The translations under genes and the position numbers were made by a program. Under the pieces are notes generated by a model that saw only the letters and a program-made list of their open reading frames with translations, did not search any database and had not been told where the DNA came from. Positions 45,561 to 57,068 of a stretch of 64,000 bases of DNA are shown piece after piece (position 1 is the stretch's first letter; every line of letters begins with the position of its first letter). Source of the DNA: Angiostrongylus vasorum (taxonomy: Eukaryota > Nematoda > Chromadorea > Rhabditida > Metastrongylidae); the NCBI GenBank assembly GCA_018806985.1, contig JADANN010000365.1, positions 420,001-484,000 on the forward strand. The letters run 5' to 3'.

Positions 45561-46027
45561 GACCGAAACGAGTAATTCCAGAAAGACTGGGCGATCTGTA
45601 GAATATCACTCTGCAAACGCTTAACAGAACATTTACAGCAACGTACATATGGGACCACGTATAATTTCTGCTTCTTGCATTATGAGTCGGATACTCATGC
45701 TAGTAATTATTTTTTGTCTATCGAAATATTTAGGAAACAGTCCTTCTACGTGATGAACAGCCTAAGACATCTGTAATACTATAGAGTTGTAGTACCGAAG
45801 GCACGCCACGGAATGTTTCCGCTGAAGAAATTAAAGCATTCATAATATAACAAGAATATGCTTGTAAATTACTCCAACGTTAGTACTAAAAATATCGAGC
45901 TTGTAGTTTAGATTGATTAAAAATTTGCCCATCATCAATTACGTCTTACTTTATGTAGTTTTGCAAACTTTTGCAGTCAGTGAAACAATTTTACCAGCTG
46001 TCATGAGCGATGTAATGTGCTTCCTGC
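45561..46027. other. Intergenic sequence, nothing recognised
   Basis: AT-rich; no exon or repeat found. Confidence 0.4.
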
Positions 46028-46308
46028 GTGTGTAGTGCAGTGGTCGGGCGCGCCCTGCAGTACACGTGGGATCGATCCCCGCGCCCAGGCTCATCAAGCC
46101 TTCAGTCCCTCTGGGGTCGGCAAATTGGTACCAGACTTCTCTAGGACGATAACAGCATTCCCTCGATACATCAGTAGGCCAACCCAGGTCATTGTAAAGG
46201 CTAGATATTCATTCAGTCACTTCCAACGATGCTTGTTGGAGTCGAATGCACGGCGCATCCTTCAGGGATTGATTAGCCCCAAGAGCTTTATCCTTTATCT
46301 TTTATCAT
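46028..46308 (+). mobile_element. SINE-B copy 3, best-preserved tRNA head
   Basis: TGTAGTGCAGTGGTCGGGCG holds box A (TAGTGCAGTGG) and GTGGGATCGATCCCCG box B, about 30 bp apart as in a tRNA. The centre CCCTCTGGGGTCGGCAAATT and the tail CAGGGATTGATTAGCCCCAA follow. It ends in a TCCTTTATCTTTTATC repeat. Confidence 0.9.
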
Positions 46309-46443
46309 GAGCGGCAGACAATGAAGCAAATAGGCAATTTACAATGACAGAATGATATTCATAGTTACCTTAACCAGTAGTTTAGTGGAAAATGCTTGTG
46401 AGAGTTTGTTGATTGGTACTTTGAGATTAACGAAAAAAACTAC

Positions 46444-46578
46444 TTTTTTGTAGAGTTTGATAAAGTCAGGTGGTTTCTCACTACATCTGTACTTATTTTC
46501 AAACCAAGTCGTTTGGAAAAACAATCTCGCATTTACTCCTACGAATTTCGTCGCTTCGGCTTCAGTTGGAGTCTGCAT
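46444..46578 (-). CDS. Possible coding exon, minus strand, unidentified
   Basis: Minus strand: ATG, then QTPTEAEATKFVGVNARLFF, QTTWFENKYRCSEKPPDFIK, LYKK and a donor-like GTAGTT. An acceptor-like aatactaaaacag precedes it. The block begins right after the 3' end of SINE-C copy 3, so it might use a SINE-supplied acceptor. No family recognised. Confidence 0.35.
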
Positions 46579-46614
46579 CTTCGCTTCTGTTTTAGTATTA
46601 TTTTTTTATTTTTA

Positions 46615-46875
46615 GTTTACATGACCCGTCACATCTACTGCGCGAATCACAGCCCTTCTTGCATTCGATTCGTTTTGCTCGCATTCATCGTCCATAGTGA
46701 TCTTCGATCCTTTAGCGTGTTGTTTCGTTTGCGGCTTGTGGACCTCGTGTTCTTTACAAATGTCGTAGAATGCTGGTCGAGTCGATTCTTCTTGCAATCT
46801 TCGAGGTGGACGAGCTAATGCGTTCCCACGTGTATTGCAGGAAAGCATTGGGAGGGGTCGAATTAGCGCTTTTTT
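46615..46875 (-). mobile_element. SINE-C copy 3
   Basis: Minus strand: GACCAGCATTCTACGACATT-type core, AACGAATCGAATGCAAGAAG, ATTCGCGCAGTAGATGTGAC. It matches 19,440-19,820 and 56,700-57,068. Confidence 0.8.
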
Positions 46876-47470
46876 CTTCTTGATCGAGGGAACGTCGATT
46901 CTAAATGCTTCATGCAGAGGATCACAGTTTTGACGGTGAGTACGGTTGCGGACGAACTGTACCTGTTGGTATTGACGACTATTTGTATACATGAACTTAA
47001 CCATGTACACATTGAGCGGTAGCTTTCTGAATTACAATGCCTAAGTGAAACAAGAGTTTTAGAGCTTCTCGACCAAAGTAGGAAATCGCAGAAGAGAGGG
47101 AATGGCTGCCGCATAGAATCAATGAAGACCTAAGACGAAATTCTTATGAAATCTATTGTAGGATAGGTTTATGCGACAGAACAATCCATTTTTCGGGTCG
47201 AGGTTAAAATATATGAATAGAAATGTGTATTTCAATGCAACCGACGTCGTTCTACATACAACTATGAGGATGAACCATGAGGACGCCTTCTGAAGACAAA
47301 TTTACATTTGAAGAAGATTTTAATGGATTTTCTGCTCTACAGATGGAATAATTCGCTGAAACGTCTTCAATACTGCCGAAATAGCCAGGGCAAGAGGTGC
47401 TGTCAGAAAACCGACAAATGCATCAACGACGGTAGTGTTTGCATCCGAAACTGATTATTCGCGAGAAAGC
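46876..47470. other. Intergenic sequence, nothing recognised
   Basis: A minus-strand frame continues from SINE-C into unique sequence (to 47,010) but has no support as a gene. Confidence 0.35.
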
Positions 47471-47474
47471 ATTG

Positions 47475-47745
47475 ACGACAATGCCAACGTTGCACAACAC
47501 CACTGCAAACGTTAAAAAAGAAGTTGAAGTACGAAATTTGCCTCATTCATGTGCTTGCAGAAATTCTCTCTAACCGATCGCTGCTTTTTTCAACAATCCT
47601 ACCAAAGTAAGAAACATTAATTGAACAACCATTTTCGGAAATCTCTTCGGAGGATTCGGGGTGCGGCAGACTTTAAATTTTATCGTGAAGGGATGAATGA
47701 AACTGCATTTCGTTGTAGAAGTTTATTGTAACGTTTTTTTTAGTT
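47475..47745 (+). mobile_element. Second mariner fossil, C-terminal part
   Basis: GACGACAATGCCAACGTTGC followed by AGAAGTTGAAGTACGAAATT, TGCCTCATTCATGTGCTTGC and CTAACCGATCGCTGCTTTTT aligns with the mariner at 4,815-4,930 (DDNAxVA for HDNxxPHVA; LTDRCFFQ for LSPTDYHFV). It is far more decayed than the first copy, with no open frame. Confidence 0.5.
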
Positions 47746-48920
47746 GACAAAATGCACTACAATTTGAGATAGATGTGTTCGATGGTGAAGTTTGTAAGCA
47801 AAAAACTTGTTGAGAAACTACTTAACGAAATGATTCAATTACTAAATTCTCCATATTGTGTAGATGAGTTTGCTGATTAAAGGAAATCATTCGGGAAACC
47901 GTTTATAATACGCAAACGTCAGTGTAATGATGGCTATTCTTTCTCCTCTCAGTGTTACAGAGTTTCATATCATGAACAATTGTTCGGTCGGACATCTCTC
48001 GTCCATGAGGTCATGTACTTCATACCATGGCTCTTGCTGCTAACTAGATGATTGTGCATCGATTTCTGATTGCTTAGCCATCTGCTGATTTGCGCCTAAA
48101 ATTGCTAATATGCAAACTAATATGGCTGAAATGACACATGTGTTTGATTATGTGGAAGCTTTCAAATATGACTGCAGCTGTAACTGATTGTTATATGGGA
48201 ATGAATTTGCTATTATCGAAGATTTGTCGAGAGAAGTAAAAGCCGTTTCTGCATAACAGCATTCTGCTACCATATTCTTCTCCTTTTCCATTTCTACGAT
48301 GAAATTAGCTCTAAGGTGGTGAGATAGGCAAATTGATGCGTCCGTTATACATCACTCAGACTCCCTCTCCCCTGGCAAGTGGAAATCATCGAACAGCCTA
48401 GTCAGATGTTGTAATAAGCCAACAAGTGAAATAAGCTCATGTCTGCTTTGATGTGTTTCTTACACCTTTTTAAATGCATGACCTCGTTCGGAAATCTTCG
48501 ACTTGTTTTGTATCGTGTGCTTATATTCGCTTACAACATCGCGGTTGTGTTAACATTTAAATCCAAACAATCACTAGACGAGTGAAGCATTAAATAATAT
48601 AGTTCTTCAAAACGGCCCTTTCGCTCATGAGTTACTAGTATTTTAACAGAAAACTGTTCTCGAGAGAAGCTTCTCTTTTTAAATGCTGTTTCCAGCATCT
48701 TATATAGATAAGCGTTTGTTTGCATCACGCCGGTCCATGCCCGTCCCCTATTTAAATCTATCAACCCGTAGTGAATTTCTGCATTACCTCTGTATAGCCC
48801 ACGTGTGCCTCAAACATGCCTTTGATTCTACGCTTTTGCCTAGAATGGAATTCATCTGACTAAACGTTTTATTTTCCTTGGTTATTTCAGCCAAAGACCA
48901 ACATTTCTGTACGCATATGG

Positions 48921-48963
<43 letters not shown>

Positions 48964-49446
48964 TGTATATATAAGGAAAGTTATGTCAAGCGTACTCAGA
49001 GTTCGTCGTCGATGAGTGCCCTCCATTTTTGCACTGGTTGAAATCAGAAGGAAATCCAGAAATTGCTGCTTTGCCAGAGCGGAAATAAAGCAGATAATTG
49101 CTTCGTGAATAATGACTACTTAGCTGTACTATGCTGCAGCAACGGATTTCATCAGCAGTTTAGTAAGTGACAACTATTCCTACACTGTCTAGTGTAAGCT
49201 TAATGAAGAAGGTATTTTAGACAAAAAATATTGATGTTTTGGTGCAAAGCGTCATTGATGGATGTGCGAACCATTTTATGTTAAAACATAGCGCTGAAGA
49301 AAATGTTATGTCGCTCAACTGGCTGCCAGATGAGTGAAAAGTTATGTTAAAGTGTTCAAAGCTGTGTTGTTTAGAAATGTGAACATTATTTGCTTGCGAT
49401 TATAAAGACATGTTTTAGAATCCTTAAAGTTTCGATCCGATTTTAG
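47746..49446. other. Intergenic sequence, nothing recognised
   Basis: AT-rich with a TA microsatellite at 48,921. Exons upstream of the gene at 49,447 may hide here but I found none in phase. Confidence 0.35.
48921..48962. repeat. (TA)n microsatellite
   Basis: About 20 TA units. Confidence 0.95.
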
Positions 49447-51252
49447 GACGAAAAGGCTTTTGCGCCATGTGTGGAGTTGCATCCTAGATCTGATCCCTGC
49501 ATATACAGATCTTCAATGCTTTTCTTCTTTTTGTTCACATTCAATAGACAGCGCCGTGAAAACTCTCATAAGTGATCAGTATAGGTTGGAAATGGTAATA
49601 TTGTAGTAATATTGGTAATTTAAAATACAATAGAAATGCTAATAAATTTCCGAATGAATTCTTGTTTTTTTCACCAGTGGATAGAACAGCATCGAGCGAG
49701 GCAATAGAAAACATCGACCGAGAGTATTCGAAAAACTCGTGGAAGAACTAAATTCACATTTTCGTATTTCCACATTACACACGCTAAACGATTTTTTCTC
49801 TTACACATTGCACTTCTGGCGTTATCCTCCAAGGAACAACCACAGTTTACATAGACACACCCTAACCATCCAAAAAAATTACTCCTATCCGTATGCGGTG
49901 GCCTAAAAAGAGTTCGACTCTTCTTTTGTTCAGTTTGTTCTATCGATTCAGACAACAATACAGGAAATTCCATACTAACTCAACTGTTCGTGTCTGATAA
50001 AAAATGTGGTGTTTTCCTTTCTGTATTTCTTCCAGTGATTCCTGTTGTTCACACTTCGATGAATTTTCGAAGCGCGAATATTGTGAAATATTTCAAGTAT
50101 TCATAGATTATCAAACAATGAGCGTCTACGTGCTAAACTTGGCGGATTCGGAAGGTACCTTGGTGAAAAGGTGAGTTTTTCTCGTACTTTATTGCTGAAT
50201 TGGTGCCTGACACACCCTGAGAGATCAGAGACATGAATTCGAAATACCAATAAATGTGCAAAATTATAACCTTGCAATTGTTTAAGATGTTCGTTTTCGT
50301 TCGGAAACTGCAAAAAGCGAGATTACTCTCCTTTTTTGATTTACTAGAGTGCTTAGGAAAGTGCTAAATTTTCTGAAAACTCGGACAAACCTGGTTTATA
50401 GGAGTAAGAATTTCTCGTTTCAAAAGCTTTTTACATAATACAAACGTGGCTCACACGTCGTGAAATAATGTGAATTGTGGGAAAGAGGATATTTATGCTC
50501 ATTACAGTGGTTCCCTTGTGGCAAATAACGGACCATTGTTCATAAACACGTTCACTAGTTGGAAAGAATCCTTGGGATGTTATAGTGATCTTCTTTACCT
50601 TCATTCGTATACATTATTTTCTACGGAAAGGATATGAGGCCATTGAGGATAACTTACTGGTCACTTCTAGCCATCACAGTTATTACAGAACATTAAAAAC
50701 GAACTAACCCAAGAATTTCACGTATTTCCAAATGAACGCTTTTCATTAGCTTTCAATCGAGAGTACTGTTTAGATTCGATGACGCATTGTTTGTAAAGAT
50801 TACTTATAGAAAAGGCCATTTCCATACAGAGCATAAGAATAAGAGTAAAGAAAGTAATTTGTTAAGCAGATTGCGAATTTTTAATGTATTTATGTGGAAC
50901 TGCAGCATCCGGAGCCTACACGCATTTCGGATTTCCCTCTGCCTGCCTCCACTTCTGCCATCCTCTCGTACTCGCCGTCTCTCGTGTTTGAGATCGATAT
51001 AGAGTTTGCTAGCTACCAATTCGCTTCTCCTTCTCATTTCCATGCATCTTCTATTTTTTATCATCAAGTGATTCCCATATGCTTTCAGACTCAGTATTTA
51101 CCTTTCCTCTTATTGTTTCATTAATTTATAAATGCTTAACATTTCGTAGTTCTGAGATCGCGATTTTCATACTCTATTTCTGCAGTAAGAATGACCTGCA
51201 TGAGCGCTTGAGTGCAAAACCCTGGGCACTAGATTTTACCATAATACCCTAA
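49447..51252 (+). CDS. 3' exons of an unidentified spliced gene
   Basis: Three exons in phase: 49,447-49,571, 50,036-50,170 and 51,186-51,252, 108 codons plus TAA. The middle exon is the strongest: acceptor ctgtatttcttccag, donor AAAAG|GTGAGT, reading DSCCSHFDEFSKREYCEIFQ then VFIDYQTMSVYVLNLADSEG then TLVK. The last exon has acceptor ctatttctgcag and reads KNDLHERLSAKPWALDFTII before stopping. The first exon (DEKAFAPCVELHPRSDPCIY, then a Phe-rich stretch) has acceptor tccgattttag and a weaker donor GTGATC. Phases agree at both joins (AA|T and AG|T). Upstream exons must exist. No domain recognised. No AATAAA soon after the stop. Confidence 0.55.
50888..51124. other. GC-richer patch open on both strands
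   Basis: After a tgtggaactgcag acceptor the plus strand reads HPEPTRISDFPLPASTSAIL and on to a TAA at 51,124. The minus strand of the same patch reads SELVASKLYIDLKHERRRVR and stays open. Only one can be coding, if either. It lies in the last intron of the gene at 49,447-51,252. Confidence 0.25.
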
Positions 51253-51689
51253 CAACTTTATTATTCGTTTTTTAGAACAGCGCCAGTCAGAAAAACATTT
51301 GATTAATGGGCATTTTTCTACCGAATGTTTCTTTGTTGATACAAGCACACCTTTGAGTGATGCAGTGGATTAATCTTTCCAATAGATATAAATCTTTTTT
51401 CGATCTGAAGATATTAAACCGATTCTAAATGGTTTGGAACTAACCTACACGATTAATTTACTACTGAAAGCGATAACATGGCGATTTTTACATTTGAATA
51501 TCCGATTTAGCGAATTTTTTAAAGCTACAATCTCGAACAGATTTGGCGTTGCATTATTCCTCTCGGGAGCGTTTCACAGCTATTTTTTTCCTGAAGTAAT
51601 CGAATTAAAATTTTGAGTGAAGATGCTGTTCGATGATGCTTTGAGTCGATCACTTTGCTTCACTTTCATGCGGGTTCATATGCTTGGGG

Positions 51690-51885
51690 ATGCTTGGATT
51701 TTCACTTTACTCACGGGGAAATTGTAGACCGTTCATCCAGACTGAACGATGTCGCACTCATATTCAATGCTCAAAAATTTCGCGCTATGCTCATAGTCAT
51801 GCATTTCACAGCACAACACAGGACCAGCGTTACCCCAATCGAGCAATAACAACTCTATGGACTACTACCGGCCATCTGAATACAG
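51690..51885 (+). CDS. Possible first exon, unidentified
   Basis: ATG at 51,690 opens a frame: MLGFSLYSRGNCRPFIQTER, CSKISRYAHSHAFHSTTQDQ, then NTG, ending at a strong donor ACAG|GTTAGC. The exon leaves phase 1, and I found no downstream exon that accepts it. Two other frames are partly open. Confidence 0.3.
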
Positions 51886-52330
51886 GTTAGCCAAATTATT
51901 GCCTTGTAATTTCACTGCGACTCCAACTTTATTCCTTCTGTTGTTTTTCAATGTGTAAATCTCTCCTGAACATGAAATGTTCTATCAGTGACGACGCTTC
52001 TTCCCAACTTCCCTTACTGCCTTAGGGAACAATAGCTGTTCCTCAAAAAACAAAACAAAGCTGTGCACAATGTATGCCAAATTCGAAGTGGTATAAAGTA
52101 TGGTACGAAATTCAAGCGAAAATAACTGATGCATTTTTTTCAAAATCATTTTCCCATTTTCTCTAAATGTACACTACTTAATTTGATATTTGAAAAAGGA
52201 AAGGTGACTTCTATTAAAAAAAGAAAACGGAACACTTTGATGGAAACATGGACACCACATATCGTAACAGGGTAGGATTGTAGGATTCTGTGTATCTTCT
52301 GCCAACAAATTATCGGCATTCTGAATGGCA
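51886..52330. other. Intergenic or intronic sequence, nothing recognised
   Basis: AT-rich spacer before the TATA-like box at 52,333. Confidence 0.4.
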
Positions 52331-52332
52331 GG

Positions 52333-52341
52333 TGTATAAAA
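52333..52341 (+). promoter_or_regulatory. TATA-box-like element
   Basis: GTATAAAATC about 140 bp before the best ATG at 52,475. Two acceptor-like sites (cagttttccag near 52,370 and actattttcag near 52,401) lie between, either of which could take a spliced leader, as is common in nematodes. This is inference. Confidence 0.35.
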
Positions 52342-52474
52342 TCGTTATGAGCAACCACTTCAGTTTTCCAGTTTATTTTTGCAAAATGGAGACTATTTTC
52401 AGTGGTCGGCTAAACATAGCTTCAAACTTGTATTAATGCACATGCTTTGTAGTGAATCGTACAAATTCATCCGA

Positions 52475-54938
52475 ATGGCTGATGATCTCCACGATGTAGC
52501 GACTTATCTAGCTGATATGCGACTATGCTTCATCTTGGTAACGGCTACAGGATACCTACTTTTATTCGGCTACCTAGTCATGCTTTGCATACGACGTAAT
52601 AGGCGGTCACAACCACGACGTCGGAATTGGGACTATCAAGTGAGTAAGTCATCAGCTTTAACAAAGCGTCTGTGAAATAAAAGAATATGACGTTGTTATT
52701 TATGCAATGGCTTTTCCACGGATATCTTGCGTTGAGGATTCTTAGCACAGTAAATCTCCATTTTCTAAGCACTTTGGACAGTTGTTCTTCTCTTCTGAGA
52801 AGAATTACAAACTTGAGCAAGACATAAGAAGACTGTTGAAATGCTCTAGCCTTCAACAGTCACTGCAAATTCCTTATGGCTGCGATTTTGTCCCTTTCTC
52901 ATTTATTGGTTCCTTATCTTCTAAACATGGCGAAATTGTGCTTGACTTCCGAGAGTACACAACACTTTCGCTTCTGAACTTCAACAGGAGCTTCTTATTA
53001 TTTTCCAGTGCAGTTTAGTCGCTAATTTTTTATGGGTTTCAGCTAGAAAATCAACGTGAATGCAATACTTCTGGGGTGCAAAACACCGAAGATTTGGTTG
53101 GTGTACGAAGTGATGGAAACATAGGACATATAGGGAGGAATCATCACGTGTGGGTAGTTGCGTTATTTCTTAATGACAATCATCCAAATGGGGTATAGGT
53201 AGTTGGAAATCGAATTTTCTGGCTGGCACTCGGACTTGAATTATTCTGGACCAGCTCCTTGCTTCCTTTTCTTAGTTGACAGTAGAAATTATGAAAGCAT
53301 TGGCGCTGTAGAAATTCCACATTGCCGTCATCGCTAAAAGAAGAATGAAGCAATCTCAAACATTATCTAAATTGTAAGTCTTCTTGGTCAATGGACTATT
53401 GACAAACTCTAAAACGGGCACTCAAAACAAGGCAGGTACGGGTCCGTGAATCTAGCTTTTAAGAGTTTTTCTATAGCGTGCGTACATAATGTGTTAACAA
53501 ATTAAGAGGTGGAGTAGAAAGAGGGGAAGATGTTTGATAGTAGCTTAGTGATGTAACTTTTGTTCCTACAACTCAATGGGATGTGGTTTCCGCTATCTTT
53601 CGATGAATTCCTTCTGAGACTCATTATGGGAAATACTTCTTCGTATAAAGAATGGGCCGTCCCGCAACTATCTAGCCTTAATTCGACTTTTTAAATTGAT
53701 TATGCTGATGATTTACTGGACGTGTTAACGCAATTACGTTCAATATGTGGAATAAGCGAACCCTTACGAACTCATCCATTTGAATTTTTTTCTTTCAGTT
53801 CCGTCTATAGCGTCGTAGTAGTATATTTCGAAAAGTTTAATTCATAGGAAAGTTTCAGGCGAGCACACAACAACCCAGTGCCATCCTTCATGAGACATGG
53901 CCACATAAATCATCAGCAAACTACTCGACTGATGGCTGATCAGGATGGTTCGGTTGTCAGTTATGAGAACTAGCTAACAATTTTCTGTAAATTTCTTCAC
54001 ATCATGATTAATGATTTGAGTGTTGGCTGTAAAATTGCTTAGGCATCGCTCGTAGGAACCTTCTAGTTGAAATTCAATGCTAAATATTATATAATACTTT
54101 GTAAAATGGAGCTTGTGTAGCGCAGTGCTTAGAGGTCCCCTGAGTACACATAAGTTCAATTCTGCTCCCCAGGCTCACCAAGCTTTCCTTGCCTGCGGGG
54201 TCGGCAAATGGGTACCACACTTGTCTGGGAGATAGCAGCACTAGCTCGGTACATCGGTAGGAAACCGCGAATCGGTGTATAGGCCAGATATGCAAATCAC
54301 CTCTAACGGTCCTTGATGAGGTCGAATGTATGGCGCATCCCTCAGGGGATTGATCAACGACCAGAGCTTCATCGCTTATCTTTTACTTTGTAATATGGGA
54401 CGATCGTGTGACAGCTGGAGAATTTCAGTGTGACACATTTGTTCAACATCAATATCTGAAAAAGGTTTTGAAATTTGGGAGCAAGACTTTCAGTGTTTTA
54501 ACTGGAATATCTGAAATAAATCCTTTGAAGTTTTTCACACTAAAATAAGTCTTATCTTCATCCTATCCATTTATTCACATATGCGAGTGCACTTTTTATT
54601 TAGTGGTTTGTTTTAAAGGTTAGCGCTATTTTTATGCTTTTCCACATTTCGCATCGCTGATCGAAATAATGAGGCGTAGTTTACCAGTTCAATAAACAGA
54701 GGGGCTAAAGAGAAGAGCTAGGAAATAATTTCATCTATCTCCCTGATTTTATTCAATCACGTGGCGAAATCACTCAACATTATAAGTCTTAATACTGTTT
54801 TCCTGAACAAATCAATAATGTGGGAAAAGCGAATTCTTTCAGGTAAAGCATCAGATTCCACACATCACAACGGAACCACCAGTTGAAGAAACTAAGGCGA
54901 AGGTTCCTCAACTGGTCAAGGACTCGATTGAGTCGTGA
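52475..54938 (+). CDS. Small single-pass membrane protein, three exons
   Basis: Exons 52,475-52,639, 53,043-53,147 (or to 53,153) and 54,843-54,938 keep phase 0 throughout and give 121 residues plus TGA. The start MADDLHDVATYLADM is followed by a transmembrane segment (about residues 18-38: CFILVTATGYLLLFGYLVML), then a basic stop-transfer patch RRNRRSQPRRR, then a polar tail (LENQRECNTSGVQNTEDL; HQIPHITTEPPVEETKAKVP; LVKDSIES). Donor CAA|GTGAGT and acceptors ttatgggtttcag and attctttcag are good. ATGs at 52,435 and 52,442 would lengthen the N-terminus. A short outside, one helix and a basic inner tail fits ion-channel accessory subunits of the KCNE type, but I see no diagnostic motif. GTGAGT overlaps the stop and could extend the gene. 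SINE-B copy 4 lies in intron 2. Confidence 0.55.
54110..54390 (+). mobile_element. SINE-B copy 4, in an intron
   Basis: TGTAGCGCAGTGCTTAGAGG (box A) and AAGTTCAATTCTGC (box B), centre GCGGGGTCGGCAAATGGGTA, tail CAGGGGATTGATCAACGACC. It lies in intron 2 of the gene at 52,475-54,938, same strand. Confidence 0.9.
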
Positions 54939-55785
54939 GTGTGAGAGCAACAGCTGATCATCTCTTTGGTGTCAAAGAACAGGATATTTGGTCCCGTATA
55001 CATATCACTGGTGAACATACCATTTTCTAAGCATCAAATAGTGAGCAAAGCGAGATAAAACTGAGTTCTGATCAACTCGTATCACTTTGAAGGAAATTTG
55101 AATGGATGCAATTTTATCCATAGTGGCGGCGAGTGACGATTTCTCTCACATCTCAGTGGAATATGATGCGCGTTGAAACGGGTTATTTTGAAGTGTTGTT
55201 TATGTGTATATGTAAGCGTCTTAGTATGTTCTAGCGTTTGCACGTCTTCAAAGCTGGCATATGAATCGCTTTCCGATGATTCGTTTCCAATTCTGGAAAG
55301 TGATTTGATGCTATTGTATCTGGGAATACCGCATTTAATAGACATAGTTGTGTTTATTTTATACCGGTTTGTAAATTTGTTTATGGTAGTTCAAGATGTG
55401 GAAGAATCAGTTTAATCGTACAATTGTTCAATTAAAGCTTCAACTCTGATTAGCCGACATGTATGTGCCTTTGTAATAAAGACTTTGTTGATCGTCTTTA
55501 ACATTTCTAGATTTCTGTTCCTAACGAGAATGTGGGTAATTCCAGTGCGCATCTAAATAGCGGGAAAGCGAAATGTGTAGTCATATTTCCCATCAGTAAC
55601 CTTTGTATAACTACTGTAACATCACTACATTCCCATTGTGTCACAAATTTTTGCCATGTCGAACACGCTTTGTTTTCTTCCAGTAAGTTGTTGAAATTTT
55701 CACCAGGTCGTTAGGTAGGCTTTCTTCTAACTGAATACTTACGTTCAATAATTTATGGTTTTCTTGATGAGCAAACACGAGATTG
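54939..55785. other. Region with isolated exon-like pieces
   Basis: At 55,511-55,576 an acceptor (aacatttctag) leads to ISVPNENVGNSSAHLNSGKA and a donor-like GTAGTC. At about 55,210-55,345 the minus strand reads SLSRIGNESSESDSYASFED while the plus strand is also open to 55,415 with ATTAAA soon after. None of these joins in phase to a neighbour, so I leave them unresolved. Confidence 0.3.
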
Positions 55786-55807
55786 AGCAATTATTGTTCA
55801 CAATAAC

Positions 55808-55836
55808 CGACGCTTCGGTGGGTTAGCCTTCCTCAG
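55808..55836 (-). ncRNA. Hammerhead-ribozyme-like motif (copy 6)
   Basis: Minus strand: CTGAGGA, AGGCTAACCCACC, GAAGCGTCGG. The CUGANGA box is intact; GAAA reads GAAG; stem II (GG..CC) is short. It lies about 220 bp after the PLE stop, like copy 1. Confidence 0.4.
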
Positions 55837-56367
55837 ATCCTGGAAAGATCGAAGTGACATACAATCTACTCAGGCGAACACTTCCATAACCTCAGCAGAG
55901 GAATTTAACACATAAACTTCCATTTGCAGAATAAATAAGATCTTTTGAACGCTTAAATTTTGTTCGTTGTAAGTCTTCAAGTTATCTGCTATAGACCATC
56001 CTCAACGAGTTTTACATGGGTGAGGAATGTGCTTAGCTAGGGTCAAAAAAATCAGCTTGGGGTAAGACGCGAGGTCACGCGTGTTCACTAGATACTCCTC
56101 TTTCTTGTTCACTTATGGATCAATAGAATTTATCCAAAAAACTTCAAGAGTTTTACGCGCAGAGGTTCTAGATTTCTGTGCAAGGATAGCGGCTTTTATG
56201 CTAAGATCACCTTTATGTCTTTGTGTTCTAAGTGGTGTGTAGTCTGGTGGAGCATTTGGTTTCAATTTAAATTTGCCGACTAGGTGCTCTTCTACGCAAA
56301 CGCGCACTGGTCACCTCTCCTCGCCAAACAATTCGTCTCTGCACGCTTTGAAAGATATTTGGTACAC

Positions 56368-56517
56368 CGCACTCAAACACATACACAATGACTCCCTGGA
56401 GCGAGCAGAACCCACTGGGCTACTCTTGCACGCCAGAGAGAAAAATGGATGGCTTAATGGCAACCTCTGGAATTACTCGACGATTAACGGAACGATAGGT
56501 GATATAGGTGACCCGAA
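56368..56517 (+). mobile_element. RTE fragment inserted in the PLE endonuclease
   Basis: About 135 bp: RAEPTGLLLHAREKNGWLN (RTE C-terminus, compare RAHWVTLARDEEN), then a TGATATAGGTGA tail as in the copy at 31.4 kb. It is flanked by CCGCACTCA (left) and CCGAACTCA (right), a likely 9-bp target-site duplication. Removing it restores the PLE reading GDCMS-AVYQIS. A clear retrotransposon-into-retrotransposon insertion. Confidence 0.82.
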
Positions 56518-56699
56518 CTCATGCAATCACCATCTCTACTATTAGCGCGTATTAAGCAATTTTTCGTTTTGCATAAACGTCATACAGACGGTTACGACCT
56601 TGTTGACGTCTTAAAGTATTCGGTAGTATTTAAATCGCTGCTACCGAGTTCTCTAAAAAGCGCTTTACAATTAATGTTTTATAGTTCCACTTATATGGG

Positions 56700-57068
56700 A
56701 CGGAGAGAAGAGTGGCAGTGATGCCCGACATCACGAGCATGGTGCTAGTTCGATTGCTCTCCCGGCCAACTAAGCCTGTCATCCCTCCGGGGGTCGGGGA
56801 ATTGGTGCCGGACTTGTCTGGGAAATGTCACTCTTGCAATCTAATTGGAAACGCTCTAGCCCAAGTATCTCAGGGACTCCAGAGAAAATTGCTCGACCAG
56901 CATTCTACGACATTCAAGATGAACTAACAATCTTTAAGCAGCAACCGAAGCCACAAGTAAAAAACTCGGAAGACCTTCATGGATGATGGATGTGAGGAAA
57001 CAGAATTGGACGTGAGAAGTGCTGGGATCCGCACAGTAGACGTGAAGACGGCTCAATTAAAATAGAAT
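56700..57068 (+). mobile_element. SINE-C copy 4, inserted in a PLE
   Basis: TGGTGCTAGTTCGATTGCTC (box B-like), TCATCCCTCCGGGGGTCGGG, CGACCAGCATTCTACGACAT, CAATTAAAATAGAATG at the 3' end. It separates linker parts of the PLE, so it is younger than the PLE. Confidence 0.88.
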
